Source: Sipunculus nudus
Lineage: Eukaryota; Annelida; Sipuncula; Golfingiida; Sipunculidae
Length of the DNA: 64,000 bases
Assembly: GCA_026874595.1 (NCBI GenBank)
Contig: CM049313.1
Coordinates: forward strand, 45,102,659 to 45,166,658
Direction: 5' to 3'
The position numbers and the translations under genes are program-made. The notes beneath the pieces are model-generated. The model had not been told where the DNA came from and did not search any database. It worked only from the letters and a program-made list of their open reading frames with translations. Numbering within the stretch: position 1 is the first letter of the stretch; each line of letters begins with the position of its first letter. Shown here in pieces: positions 24,001 through 34,009 of this stretch.

Positions 24001-24331
24001 AATCCTTCAGAAGGCTTAAATTAGAGGGACTGTTACTGAGTATTCATCAAATTTTTTGTTGCAGAGTTTTAATATTGTTATAATATATATCAGTATGTTA
24101 TATTAAATTTCTTGGATGATTTTCAGTGAATCAGGCGCACTGGGGTCTCGTCTGACTGGCGCTGGTTGGGGTGGCTGTGCTGTGTCACTGGTCCCATCAT
24201 CTTCAGCAGAATCATTCCTCAAGAGTGTCAATGACAAGTATTATGCAGCCAATGAACAACTGGCTAAAAAGGCAGCGACAAGTTTGTTTGCTACCCAGCC
24301 AGCAGGAGGTGCCTGCTATTATGCTGAATAG
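7623..24331 (+). CDS. GALK2: N-acetylgalactosamine kinase (GALK2), eight exons
   Basis: This cytosolic GHMP-family kinase phosphorylates the C1 hydroxyl of GalNAc (and, less well, galactose) with ATP in amino-sugar salvage. The exons are 7623-7711, 8640-8763, 10416-10653, 11009-11107, 12028-12180, 20965-21175, 22495-22696 and 24127-24331. All junctions are GT-AG and in phase, and they give 439 codons to the TAG at 24329-24331. Numbering from the first residue here, motif 1 is [14 protein letters not shown] (24-37), motif 2 is [11 protein letters not shown] (121-131), the presumed catalytic Asp is residue 172 in EGGGMDQ, and motif 3 is [11 protein letters not shown] (379-389). [13 protein letters not shown] and [14 protein letters not shown] favour GALK2 over GALK1. 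No frameshift or missing motif is seen. Only the first few N-terminal residues are unplaced. Introns are 0.3-8.8 kb and repeat-filled. Confidence 0.95.
7712..8639 (+). other. GALK2 intron, no other feature
   Basis: This is AT-rich intronic sequence from GTAGTC to ATTTTACAG. I see no repeat shared with the rest of the window and no coding exon. Confidence 0.7.
8640..8763 (+). CDS. GALK2: GALK2 exon: EHVDYCG, galactokinase signature
   Basis: The exon completes a split Gly codon and encodes [20 protein letters not shown] and onward, 40 codons plus two bases. The donor is TACAA|GTACAG. An alternative donor six bases downstream was rejected because only this one keeps frame with the next exon. 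The downstream continuation of the reading frame to 9094 is intron read-through. Confidence 0.95.
8775..9235 (+). repeat. Degenerate intronic minisatellite (CCATTCACTTGCCA-like)
   Basis: Imperfect units of roughly 20-25 bp, with consensus near 'CCATTCACTTGCCACCCA', begin just after the exon donor and run about 450 bp, interrupted by a C-rich run at 8880-8900. They yield a Pro/His-rich reading frame that is not a gene. The rest of this intron (9236-10415) shows no recognisable feature. Confidence 0.8.
10416..10653 (+). CDS. GALK2: GALK2 exon: GLSSSSA phosphate-binding motif
   Basis: The acceptor is CATTGTAG and the donor AAG|GTTAAA. The exon begins with the last base of a split Lys codon and encodes 79 codons, from EFSCSTTD through [12 protein letters not shown] to [15 protein letters not shown]. 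The glycine/serine-rich segment is the GHMP ATP phosphate-binding loop. Confidence 0.96.
11009..11107 (+). CDS. GALK2: GALK2 exon: catalytic Asp in EGGGMDQ
   Basis: The exon is 33 codons in phase 0 at both ends. It encodes [19 protein letters not shown] followed by [14 protein letters not shown]. The Asp of GMDQ is the expected catalytic base, at residue 172 of this partial numbering, which would correspond to human Asp190. The donor is ACG|GTAAAT. Confidence 0.96.
11108..12027 (+). other. GALK2 intron, mostly unannotated
   Basis: A poly-G run lies at 11451-11463. The 79-codon frame at 11473-11712 has no recognisable similarity. No duplicate of a gene exon is seen. Confidence 0.6.
12028..12180 (+). 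CDS. GALK2: GALK2 exon: [14 protein letters not shown] block
   Basis: The acceptor is TTTGTTCAG and the donor CAG|GTAGGT, phase 0 at both ends, 51 codons. [14 protein letters not shown] and [20 protein letters not shown] match the GALK2 family closely, and [12 protein letters not shown] ends the exon. Confidence 0.96.
12220..12385 (+). repeat. Short intronic repeat cluster (GTGGTCTTATAAGACAGGT)
   Basis: Three imperfect copies of 'RGTGGTCTTATAAGMCAGG' occur within about 160 bp. The motif is itself partly palindromic (CTTATAAG). No coding content is seen. Confidence 0.55.
12545..13020 (+). repeat. Pyrimidine-rich minisatellite, about 50-bp unit
   Basis: Repeated 'TCCTGTTTTCCAGGA-AAATATCTC-TCTT-TCTGTTGTCC' units, strongly diverged, extend across about 450 bp. 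The apparent 122- and 68-codon reading frames are translations of this repeat. The many TTTCCAG|G steps resemble splice acceptors, but no exon follows. Confidence 0.75.
15090..16380 (+). repeat. 337-bp tandem monomers, best-preserved block
   Basis: The blocks starting at 15129, 15466 and 15803 are exactly 337 bp apart and nearly identical; a fourth, more diverged unit follows at about 16140. Each monomer contains 'AGGGCACAAAT-GTAA', 'GGACCTAGAATCTTC', 'AGCTATGGGGCTCC', 'GATATTGATCATGGA' and the palindrome GGTGGCGCCACC. Short reading frames repeated at the same spacing are products of the satellite. Confidence 0.92.
16381..19575 (+). repeat. Second block of 337-type monomers after an internal 5' end
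   Basis: A fresh element start (hairpin TAGCTCAGCTGACT / AGTCATCTGAGCTA plus GTCCGTCC run) is followed by further diverged monomers to the 3' terminus. The segment 17260-17700 is non-satellite sequence within the array, containing two copies of a 'GACTTGTT-TATGTTTGGGCAGATAATGAC' / 'GTTGCTGGATAATGAC'-like unit. Confidence 0.6.
19578..20964 (+). other. Remainder of GALK2 intron 5
   Basis: The intron holds the right part of the outer Helitron-like element to about 20680, with a small hairpin GGCACC-TGC-GGTGCC at about 20490-20504. About 280 bp of AT-rich sequence follow, up to the acceptor CCCAACAG of the next exon. Confidence 0.5.
20965..21175 (+). CDS. GALK2: GALK2 exon: helical insert region
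   Basis: The acceptor is AAACCCAACAG and the donor TCAG|GTGAAA. It contains 70 codons plus one base ([17 protein letters not shown] ... [20 protein letters not shown]). This is the least conserved part of the family; it matches by alignment position and by the 'YNPEEIC...LGISLEEL'-type pattern seen as [17 protein letters not shown]. Confidence 0.93.
21176..22494 (+). other. GALK2 intron, AT-rich, no feature
   Basis: T-rich sequence follows the donor. Opposed 60-65-codon frames at 21895-22099 are mutual shadows with no recognisable similarity. No mobile element is identified. Confidence 0.65.
22495..22696 (+). CDS. GALK2: GALK2 exon: HVYSEAQRV and SCRDMYQCS blocks
   Basis: The acceptor is GGTTTCCAG and the donor CT|GTAAGTG. 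Two bases complete a Val codon, 66 codons follow, and two bases are left over. [19 protein letters not shown] and [20 protein letters not shown] are strong GALK2 matches. The TAA seen three bases on is part of the donor and not a stop. Confidence 0.96.
22697..24126 (+). other. GALK2 last intron
   Basis: It contains a short direct repeat ('TTTTGGAGTCTC-TGATCTTTTARTACTGTT...' at about 22770 and 22840), a poly-G run near 23068 and a poly-C run near 23658. No exon or mobile element is identified. Confidence 0.55.
24127..24331 (+). CDS. GALK2: GALK2 terminal exon: TGAGWGGC motif and stop
   Basis: The acceptor is GATTTTCAG. One base completes a Leu codon, then 67 codons encode [20 protein letters not shown] and onward, ending [16 protein letters not shown] and TAG at 24329-24331. 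[11 protein letters not shown] is the C-terminal GHMP motif. The overlapping +1-frame reading to 24419 is a shadow. Confidence 0.97.
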
Positions 24332-24625
24332 AAAATTCCCAGCCAGATCTTATTCTCCACTACTGGGTCTCACAAAGCACCAAGCACATACTGGTACATA
24401 TGTTAGAAGCAACAGGTGATGGGATGGATGCTTTCATTTGCTACAGGAGTATAGGTCATCCTTTTTAAAGCAAGATCTCTTATTTTTTTTTTAAGATATC
24501 TTGCTCCACTGAGCAGGCTGCCCAGCCTGCTTGTTTTATTGATGATGTTCTAGGTGTAGAATTAAGATGGAAACCAATCTAGTTTGCTTCTAGTTTGCCA
24601 GTCAACTACAAAGGGGTGCTTGTAA

Positions 24626-24940
24626 AGCAGGGTTTCCATGTGCACGTATATGCGTGAAAAATCACTCCTATAATTTTGTAACTGGGGTGTTTCCATGTGT
24701 CCGTCAGCATATGTGCGTATATGTGTGAAAATTCCCCCACAGGGGGATTTTCACGCATAGGGTCTGCGTGAACTCAGGGATTCAGGGGAAAATGACGTCA
24801 TTTCACCAGCTTGATCCACTGTACAAATATATACTATAGGTTTGCCAGTTCACGCATATACACATACGTGCACATGGACACACCTATTTTTTCACGCATA
24901 TACACACACACATATACGTGCGCATGGAAACACACCTTTA
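24626..24940. mobile_element. Palindromic MITE/foldback in the GALK2 3' region
   Basis: The left arm, GTTTCCATGTGCACGTATAT followed by GCGTGAAAAA (from 24632), has its inverted partner at about 24888-24934 (TTTTTTCACGCATATAC ... CGTGCGCATGGAAACAC). A second, inner pair is formed by about 24690-24730 and 24848-24880. The whole 300 bp can therefore fold on itself. The same terminal sequence (GTGTTTCCATGTGCGCGTAT) occurs at 45908-45927. No target duplication was confirmed, so exact ends are uncertain. Confidence 0.7.
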
Positions 24941-25488
24941 TACAGTGACAGTCGTCTTACATACTGCCTTTGGTGAAAAAAACAATACTCAGTCAAGTCT
25001 TTAAGAACAATATATAATATATATGTGGGACCAAATAGATTGTATATGTGGGGACAGGAGAATAACTTGAAGCATTACCCTCACTTTGCAGATTTATATG
25101 CGTTGTTTTAGATAGGAAAAGAGCATGTATAGGGGTAGTATAGATAGAATTTGTGTATGATGGCAAGTGTGTCTATTTACTGGCTGCATAAATCATAGTC
25201 AGCCAAAGACTACTATTCTCATATATTGAGATAACTTTATGCTTAAAGAGCATGTTTAATTATATTGTTAAACTTAAAAAAATTCAGAAGATATTTTTGT
25301 TTATGTATATTTTAGATTATTTTTTGGCAGCATATTAAAGTACTTAACCCAAGTATCGTCTGATACTGTCATATAAGGAATTTGGTTCACCTTTGTTTGC
25401 ATTGTTCTCTAAAACTGCATTGCATACGATACTGTGTAATACCTTATTTTACAGGTTATTGTTCTCGCAGTGTCCTCCCTGATATGAG

Positions 25489-25498
25489 AATAAATAAA
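25489..25498 (+). promoter_or_regulatory. GALK2: Overlapping AATAAA polyadenylation signals
   Basis: AATAAATAAA at 25489-25498 contains two overlapping AATAAA hexamers and is followed by T/G-containing sequence. It is the first strong polyadenylation signal downstream of the GALK2 stop codon. Confidence 0.5.
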
Positions 25499-25510
25499 TT
25501 TTAATGTACG

Positions 25511-27376
25511 CATCATTATGAGTAAATTTTGCATTTAGGTTTCCACAGAAAACATCCAAACTGCCCATGTGGTCCAATGCAGCACTGGATTTATAAGGAC
25601 TATATTGTGCAAATGAATAACCCCAAGCATCCAGTTATAAGGGTTATAAGCATGTTTGGCCTGACATTTGACCCAGGCTCTAACCCGAGAGCATGGTCAG
25701 TAAATGTGAAAAAACATAACTCTTGCTTTATTAAAGGAAGGGTTCAACCCAGTGGGATAAATGACAAGACCTAAAACAAGGTCCCGCTTCCGGAAAAAGG
25801 GTTGGGGGGGGGGGGGGTCTTCCAGGACTTTAGACGTTGGTCTTGTACGATTAAAAAACTGTTCCAACTTCAGTTGTGTCCCTTTCTGCTACTAACGAGG
25901 TATGCATATTTCTGTATCTTTCTTCTTGAATAGTTTCTTTCCTTAAAACATAATTAAATTCATCATTCATGTCTTCCTCACATCAACCTATTCTTTATAT
26001 GTCCAAAATAGTAGCCAGTCAAATATCATCTAATACCTGAATGCCCCTACATCAAATTCTGGTTCACAAATGTAAACATTTTCACTCGCCAGGTCTTTAA
26101 GGTAAACATACCAGTATATGAATTTCTTGCCATGACCACAGCGCCACAAAATAAATGCAAAAAATTATTTGTACATATCTCATAATGAAAGTATCCCACT
26201 GATAATCAGTATTTTCTCATAACTTTAAGAATAAAAAAACTAAGCCAACATTTCTCATATTAGTTAATTCATCTCTCCAAACCCTGGTAAAAAGCCCAGT
26301 ATACAGGGTTTATCAGCTAGTTATTAATTATTTGTCTGACATTGTATATTGATAGTATACAGGCGCCTGGATAAGGGGGGGGGGCACTTCCCCCTCCCCT
26401 ATTTGTGATTAGACCCATCTTGTCACCATGAGTATAGTTAAGTGATATTACCGGATCTTACATTTGCCCTTGCTGATATAAGTCACCAGTGCTGGATCTG
26501 AAAGTGCAAATTCTGCCATGAGATTAGTTTTGACTGTTTTTATGTGCACAATGCAATGCATTATTGCTTTTGTTGGTTTACAAAGGTATTAAACTAGACT
26601 ATCCTGCGATCATCGGCCTGTACAGCAGGAAGCATCCCAGAAGAATGCTCTTCTTGAACCCCTCGACCACCCACTGAGTGGTCTGCTAAATGAGTTGTAT
26701 AGCAGGTTACTACCTGACCTCATACTGTCACCTAATTAGTTGTTGTTCCCTTGTCATCTTTTTTTCACAGGTTCTGTGAAAGTTATCTAAAACAACACAG
26801 AGTATGAAGGGAATATATGATTATACATATTTTAATCCATGAGAAACTTTGCCAGTATGAGGGGAATAATGTATTTGCTACACTTGATTTAAACTTGAGT
26901 AACTGAGTGTAATTAACACACATGGAGCAACCCTTGAGGCTACCATTTTCAGCTGAATAATTTGAGAGAGAGAAAAAAATACTTAGTGGCTGTGATTGTA
27001 GTTACATACATTGGGTAAGCAATTTGACAATAAATCTGGAACGGCTTTAGCACATAACACCCAGCAGCTGGAAATCTTCTGTTGGGTTTAGTTTAAATAC
27101 ATGTTCAAGTATATTTTGACATTTATATAATCATGAAAAAAAACTGTAGAGTAGTTCTGCATAAGTGACTGCAACTGATATACTATTTGAACTTAAGAGA
27201 ACCACTAATTTTGAGTAAATATTAAGTTTATAGTTGTAAATTGATTCTTAGACAGGTTTTAACTTTTTGTTTGTGGCCCAGCTGGTAGTAGCGAATGTGT
27301 CTTAATCACAATTTGGATTTTCACAAGCGTAAACCAGTGGTTTAACAATCCTAGAGAGCTGGCAATCTATATATGG
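25511..27376. other. Intergenic region, mostly unannotated
   Basis: About 25660-25830 resembles the GGATCC-type MITE family in reverse orientation (GGGTTCAACCCAGTGGGA, 'CAAGGTCCCGCTTCCGGAAAAAGGG', poly-G). Poly-G also occurs near 26375. The remainder is AT-rich with no recognisable genes. Confidence 0.45.
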
Positions 27377-27409
27377 TTGCTGTTACATATCCCATTGGAG
27401 GTCGGGAAG

Positions 27410-27555
27410 ATGCAAGATAACAGCCCCAAAGAAGCTGTCAATTCATTTCTGAAGATTGATGACAGGTATATTCAGCCTAAACAGGGTCATCCTGTATCTA
27501 GTTCCAAACCAGCCAATGTAGTCTATGTAGATAAAAAGAAAGGTTTTGATTCAAG
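27410..27555 (+). CDS. Possible orphan coding exon, unknown product
   Basis: ATG at 27410 opens 48 codons plus two bases (MQDNSPKEAVNSFLKIDD ... PKQGHPVSSSKPAN ... DKKKGF) ending in TTCAAG|GTATAC, a possible donor. The composition is that of a normal soluble protein and differs from the translated repeats nearby, and the segment is not repeated elsewhere in the window. No family is recognised. The frame is open upstream to about 27377, so a splice acceptor rather than this ATG could start it. No partner exons were found, and it may be a chance open frame. Confidence 0.25.
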
Positions 27556-29120
27556 GTATACTGTCTCTTTATTTTCAATATATTGGTGTTTTATATGTTT
27601 CAGCAAGTGTTGATCATTAGACCCAATTTGTGTCATTAAGCTTCATGGTTCATGAGTTAACATTGTAAACATTGTTTTACACAATTTAAACAAATTACTA
27701 AATAACCATATAAGGAAATACAACCACAGAGGTTTACACAACTTTACATATGTATCAGAATAAATTATTCATCCTCAATACATTGTAGTTATATAAAAGA
27801 TAATATTTCAAAAGTTCCTTGGTTTAGTTTTTTTGCTTTTTTACTCTCTAGGTGCCCCCCCCCCCCCCCCTGTTAAATCCTGCATCCGCCGCTGTTATAT
27901 GGTTCCGTTGTATTTGTTATCCTGTTTTCATGTGGGCTTAGGTAAGGTGATGTTCATATCTGATTCAAATTGTTGGTGTTCATATACATGCTGATGAAAG
28001 TACAGTACAAAGGGTTGCAACAGAACACAAATTGTATAAATTCTAGTTTTAAAAAAATTATTGTATCCCCTGACAAAGTCGGGACACTATGGTTTAAGCA
28101 CTGTTGCGCCGCTGCCACCGCAGAAATTTCGTTTGGATGCAAAAACTAAAAAAAAAATTTACAGATATTAACCAAACTTGACTTGTGCATAGATATGGGC
28201 GGAGAGAACGAAGCCTGATTAAAATGGGGTCATGACCTTTACTAGGAGAATGACCTTGACTGTCAATAGGTCTATTTTGGTGGAAAATCTCATAAATTCT
28301 TAAATATCGAGAAATCTTGCATGGATTGATCCAACAATCAACTTGACCAAAGATCTTGGATATTTTCAGATAATATTTATTTTGAATTAATTCTGCATTG
28401 TTGTGATTCTTAATTTACCTCATAAGCATTACAAATCAGGATCTTGAGCAGATAAAATCATTTAGTTAAGATAAATGGGGAAATAACCCTACTTGTGTTG
28501 CTCACTGTATCTGTACACACCTACACACTCACATATATGACCAAATAAGTGACAGTATATGAAACACATTATTGAAAATGTTACCATCATTTTCTATCAA
28601 ATTTATTGGAATTCTGGCTATCTTTGTGTAAATATTAACGAACTGCAGGTAATTCTTTCTCTGTGAAGGATGTATGATCTAGATGCTTGTGTATCCACAT
28701 GCTTTTAGTAACCATGGTTCATGCACCGATGTTGAAAACCAGAAAAAAAGCATGTAACCAGATTTGGTGGGTGGCTTATATGCAGAAGTTGAAATACTAC
28801 TAGTTGCAAAATGCTCTTCGCACAACACTGGTTCATCTGACTTGCTGCTAGATGTCCATGCTGAAAGCATTTGGAAAATTTTGGCGAGACTCACATGTTG
28901 TATTCACATGGACATAAACAAAACAAACAGCCTGTGTGCGTTGGGATCAGCATTGTCTGTCCTCTTTTTGTAAAAGGTTCAAGGGATCATCTTTGGTCAG
29001 ATAACCAGATACTAGTATATATAAATACATATATATTGGTTTTGATTCTACGTCATGAATATTTTCCATCAAGAGATGCAAAGTGGACACGGGACCGTGC
29101 CGTGTAAGCCGCTGACTTAA
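27556..29120. other. Intergenic region with scattered repeat fragments
   Basis: A fragment of the GGATCC-type MITE (poly-C then 'TTAAATCCTGCATCCGCCGCTG') is at about 27853-27897. About 28185-28275 matches 63790-63875 ('GGGTCATGACCTTTACTAGGAGA'). Overlapping opposed frames at 28679-28973 have no recognisable similarity. Confidence 0.45.
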
Positions 29121-30340
29121 ATAGTCTTAAAATGATTCTTAGGCGGCCTTTTGTTCAAGTTTACCTAAATGATTTTTAGCTGAATTATTGGACCTTCATC
29201 AATGAAAGGTCTGTGGTATACTTTGGTAGACAAAAGCTAGTGGATTTATTGTAGTGAAACAATGAGTTGTGTGGGTATATAAGCAGCGCTGTACATTCGG
29301 TATATATCAAACTGAGGGCGGCACATAGTCTTCCTCTGCAAAACTGTTGCTTCAAATGGTATAACATTGCACAAAAATGAATCTTAGGTTGCCTTTGTTC
29401 AAGTTTACTCAAATGATTTTTGGCTAAATAATGGGACCTTCAAAAATGAAAAGACTGTGAGATACTTTGGTATCCATATCCAGCTTATGTGTACCATAAA
29501 TCCATGAACAAATTATAATTGTATTCTGATTTTGCATTCAATAGGTATCTGTTATTATTCTGAACATTTTGAAAAAAAGAACTTGTACATGTCTGCTTGA
29601 AAAAAAAAAAGAATTGTAGCAGTTTTTCAGTAGGTATAAATAATTTTGGCAACAGGCAAAGATTCTGCTTGTATCTATGAATAACTTGGCAGAACCTCAA
29701 CTATTTTAGAATTTGCAAAAGGCCAAGTTTCAGTCAGTATCTATTTATAGCTTTGGCACACTGCGAACTGCATCAGATTTTGCATTATCTATATATCTAT
29801 CTTTGATAGTTTTCTCGTAGACCAGACAGGTGGCGCCTTCTTCTCGGGTTTCGTAGAATAAATTGATGCCCTTTTTTCAGGAAGGGCTTGCCGTATGGCC
29901 TGAAATTTTGTATTTCCATAAATCTTGGATACTTCCACCTTGTACACAGACCTGATGGTGCCATCTACAATGTTTTTCATGTAGCGTCCTTCCATACATC
30001 TGGGTTTTTTGTGTGTATCTAGTGTAGAAGGCTGCTGGCGCCACCTGCAATCAAGTTCATCCGGCGTCCATCTGTAGATCTGTTTCTAGTGAAAACACAT
30101 TTACCTCAGGAGTAGTTCAATGTAAAGGCCTTAAATGTTCCATGTCCATTCATCTTGGGTAGATTTCTCAAACACAAGACTGGTGGCGCCACCTACAATC
30201 ATGTATAGGAAAACATTCGGGCATTTATCTCAGGAGTGGTTTGATGTTTCAGCCTGAAATTTAGCATGTAAATAGATAGTTGTGCCAGCTACATTAATAT
30301 TTAGTTTGTCAATCTGTGTGTCTTGGAATACTTAGGCATC
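29120..30340 (+). repeat. Degenerate copy of the 278-bp family
   Basis: Two direct repeats of 'TTAGG--GCCTTTTGTTCAAGTTTAC-CAAATGATTTTTRGCT' lie at about 29135-29230 and 29385-29475. Decayed monomers with 'CAGACAGGTGGCGCC' (29824) and 'ACTGGTGGCGCCACCTACAATCA' (around 30180) follow. This matches the layout of 46490-47330, so it is another old copy. Confidence 0.6.
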
Positions 30341-30465
30341 TCTGATGCCACAGATTTGGAGGGATATTACGTTAGAAGACATTTCATTACCTCTGTGATT
30401 TGGCAAATACCTGTAGTCAAATGTCGATTTCCAATGTTCCAGTTGGTGTTTGTACTCAGGTTTAA

Positions 30466-32165
30466 TTTTTAGCTCTGCTGACTATAAGTCATCTGAGCTA
30501 CAGCCATGGTCCTTTGTCCGTCGTCCGATCATAAGGCCGTCCGTCCACTAACAGGGCACATTTTGAAGTCAAAGGACCTACGAATCCAAAATTTTGTCCC
30601 AAAAAACTCCTTCCATACCGAAAATTGAGTTACTAGGACTTCATTTCTTTGAGATATTAAGCCAAACCTCAATTTTCCATAAAAAACCATTGTTTCACTT
30701 GAAAACTGCATGATATCAAAAACCACTGATCTGATATTGACCATATTTAATATAACCACTCCTCTATATATTTCATATGTACATACTTGAAATTAGGTCC
30801 GTATTGTGAAATTTCTTGAAGTTATAGGCCCGAACATAATTCACTTTGTAAAAAATCAAGAAATTTATTTACTCACTTAACATGAAAATTATTTAAGCTG
30901 GAGACTTTTTTTAGGGATGTAACTTTATATAATCAAGATTCAATTGTATACCCAAAATTAGATCTGAATTTTGCCAATTTTATTTAAGTTATTAGCATAA
31001 ACATAAAATCAGTGCCTTAAATTTTGTCCAACTTTGGCCATGGTACTTTTTTTCTATATGCACTGTTGATTTAATTTTCACAGTATGTTTACATGTGGAT
31101 TTAATCTTTTAAAATTTTATATTTTAATCATGCATAAACTAGATGAATGTTATAATTTTCTACATTTGATTCATTTTCATTTTAGATTTTTGCTGCATTT
31201 TGAATTTTGTATTCTATCACAGTTGGTTACAATGATTAAAGTGCACATTTAATTTTGTCCACAAAATGATGTATTGCTGTAAAAGTGTGGATGTTCATAG
31301 ATGAGGAATTCCTTACTACGGAAAAGTAAAAGCTTTGCATTCTTTTCACAAGGTGTAATTTGCAAAATTATATTGTTTCTCCCTCATCCAACCAACAATA
31401 TATATACCTGATTTGAACAGGGGATTTTTTTAAACAAATTTTCTGAATCTCTTATTCCAGTTAATAAAATTAAGCATGTACCGAAAACTCCAATGTAAAG
31501 TACTTTTTTAGTAGTGATTCAAGGAATAATCTTTAGGTTGTCATTTTGTGGCATTATGTCTTTTAACAATATTTTCTTATAAAAATAATTTTCTTTTAAA
31601 TTCAGTTAAAAACATTTTGTGAATTAAAAAATTATAAAATTTATGTATATGCATAATTTGACATGATGTGAGCCAAACTATGGATTAGTTATGATGCAAT
31701 TCTGAATGAACTTATTTTTTCGGATTTTTAATTGCGAATTAAAAAAAAAAAATGTAAAAATAAAATAAAATGAATCTGATAAAAACTATTAATGCAAAAA
31801 AAGGATATGCTAAAAAATAGGGTTTAATATAAACTTAAAATCATTTTTCCCCTGAAAGTGAAATAAAGGTAACATTCCTTTCTGTCCACCCGTCGGTCCA
31901 TTTGTAAATATGCAACACAGTATCTCATAACTGTTACTGTTTTTTTTTTTTGGGGGGGGGGGGGGGTTTGGCAGTCTTGTCAGAGTATTGGTTTTGCAGT
32001 TATAAAGTCAGAACTTTACTAACCAAGTAGGCAGGCGATTTCCGCATAGTTTTCATATGCTTATACATAAGAAAAACAATGACAGTAAAAATAAGCATAT
32101 TTTGCATTTGCTAAAATTTTTCAAACTTCGGCTGAGCGCCGTGACCCATTGGTCCCTTGTTTTTA
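30466..32165 (+). mobile_element. Helitron-like element (TAGCTCAG family), copy related to 2576-5699
   Basis: The start is TTTTTAGCTCTGCTGACT with partner AGTCATCTGAGCTA and a GTCCGTCGTCC run. The end is GGCTGAGCGCCGTGACCCAT then TGGTCCCTTGTTTTT (about 32130-32165). The interior blocks (e.g. 'AAATTTTGTCC', 'TTAACATGAAAATTATTTAAGCTGGAGACTTTTTTTA') parallel those of the copy at 2576-5699, without the hAT insertion. No coding is seen. Its right part is inside segmental-duplication copy 1. Confidence 0.65.
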
Positions 32166-32289
32166 GTGCTTCACACATGTACTTGTAAAGTAATCAAAAA
32201 CTTTTCATAATTTGGTCAAACATGTCATCAGGAAAGCATTATACCTGATGAATATCCCACTGCACAGGTGCGCATTAGGCTGTAGGTCT

Positions 32290-32700
32290 TGTTTTAAGTT
32301 GTTTTGCTACGCCAACCTAAAGTCAACCGAGGTATAGGAATGGCGCTTTGTCCATCCAGGCCATCCAGCCGTCTGTCCGTTCGTTACCAAGGCACATATC
32401 GAAACCGCTGACCCTAGAAACTTCTAAGTAAATATCAAGGGAGGTCAATAAAAAATCTCCTTTGGAACCTGAAATTATAGATCACTGTGACCTATATCCT
32501 CCGAGATCTGGGGCTTGTAAGCACCCCCAGAATAATTAAAAATTTGATATAAAAACCTCCAGTATATTGATAATTAATGCATGGATTGGCTTGAATATTG
32601 ACCATGAATAGTTCTGTCAGTTCCCGAAAACTGGTGGCGCCACCTGTATTTTTTCTATTTTTCATGCATTTTTTTTCCTTTATTTTGAGACTGCTGAATT
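32290..32700 (+). mobile_element. Helitron-like 5' part and one satellite-like unit
   Basis: 'GCCAACCTAAAGTCAACCGAGGTATAGG' (the last half pairing with the first), a GTCCGTTCGTTACC run, 'GGCACATATCGAAACCGCTG' and one unit ending in GGTGGCGCCACCTGTATTTT form a truncated element of the TAGCTCAG type. Its 3' terminus is deleted here but present in copy 2 at about 41338-41372. Confidence 0.55.
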
Positions 32701-33171
32701 CTTATACTAACAGCTATCAAAAGTGGTTTTATTTAGGGTCTCAAACTTTGTGTGTTTATTAGGACCTAAAGTAATGCCTAAATGACCTTAGGATGCCCGA
32801 AAGTATTAACCCAGTTAATCCATCTTAACGTCTATCATGCCACCCGTCTGTCCACAAATTTGTCTCCGGATGATAACTCCAGTTTTGATTAATATATAGA
32901 TTTCATACTTGATTTTCATATGACCAACTACCAAAACAAGAACGCTGATGATTGGATTCCTCTTTATCCTAAATCCTGGATCCATCCCTGCTCTGCCTCA
33001 GCAGAGATTGTAACTTAATAAATTCCTTCATATATCCGTTTTTATTTTTAAAAAATGCCTAAACTTTAGTTTGTGACTTCAAAATGATTCATAGGCCAGT
33101 TCTTATAAAACCTGAAATCCAGGAGATCTAATAATGATACATCAATCCTATGTCATATGGTTACGCAATGG

Positions 33172-33330
33172 GCGCATCCAAGATTTAGGAAAAGAAGGGG
33201 TCCAACCCGGGAGGACTTATGACAGATCCTGAAGAAAGGTCCCCTAGTCCGGCCGGAAAAGGGAGGTTCAGGCCGCAAAAAAGTGTGTAAACCCCTTAAA
33301 AAAGGTCCTTTCCTGCAGGTATTGACCCAG
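33172..33330 (-). mobile_element. GGATCC-type MITE fragment, reverse orientation
   Basis: 'GCATCCAAGATTTAGGAAAAGAAGGGGTCCAACCC' and 'GGTTCAGGCC...CCCCTTAAAAAAGG' correspond to the reverse complement of the reference copy at 57968-58175. The equivalent in the second duplication copy is at 41607-41755. Further fragments lie at about 32965-32995 and 41400-41425. Confidence 0.6.
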
Positions 33331-33471
33331 AATCATTTGTGAATCGATGGGGACGGAAGTGTGTGGGTCAGAAGATGTTTAAGTAACATATCTTAAATAA
33401 ATTACACATATGTTTCTAATATGATGGGGTTCTAGATCCTCCCCCCAGAAAATGTTGGTATTAATGGATGC

Positions 33472-33741
33472 AGCAGACGCCATTTTCCGGTTTCTTGGCA
33501 TTAAAACCTCTTTTCTGTGAATTCTGTATACAGGTGTATACACATTTAAATGCCTCCCACGGCTTACCCATATTCACAGTACGTACAGGCGGGTTATAGC
33601 ACATACGCGGTTGTCAGTAGTCTTTTAAATAATGAAATACAAAGTGTTAATGGTGATAACGTTGCATGTTACCCTATTCACAAAAAGAGCGATATATTAT
33701 TGATTATTCATAATAAATTCCAATTTGTATGCGTGTTGTGA
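33472..33741 (+). other. Duplicated open frame (MPPTAYPYSQY...), unassigned
   Basis: ATG at 33550 is preceded by relatively CG-containing sequence and opens 63 codons; the counterpart at 41986 opens a similar frame. The two differ at several amino-acid-changing positions, so there is no sign of strong purifying selection. No family is recognised. It may be the remnant of a first exon carried along by the duplication. Confidence 0.2.
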
Positions 33742-34009
33742 TGGGGGGGGGGGCGGGGGCGGAGAGACTACAGATGAATTTTGCCACGGAAAATCCGGCC
33801 CTTGCAGCTGATATGTGATCATATAGAAGTATATTCATCCAACTTGACTTGTATATTCTAAGAGAAATCATTATTTTGTCATTCATTCGCGTAACATTAA
33901 AAGGAGACGAGTGTAATGTTACATCTGTCCCTTCGGTTTATTTTGGAATGAAATAGGAGAATTGTTCATGTTTTTTTCAAGACCTGTAATTGTATTTATT
34001 ATACTTACA

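Larger units (their letters stand above)
24332..25510 (+). other. GALK2: GALK2 3' untranslated region (inferred)
   Basis: From the stop codon to the first clear polyadenylation signals is about 1.16 kb. The interval contains the palindromic MITE at about 24626-24940 and a 'TTTTTTTTTAAG' run near 24484. No open coding region is supported. Confidence 0.55.

Noticed and set aside
24171-24419. 82-codon frame overlapping the last GALK2 exon
   Set aside because: It is a +1-frame shadow of a well-supported exon and continues into the 3' UTR.
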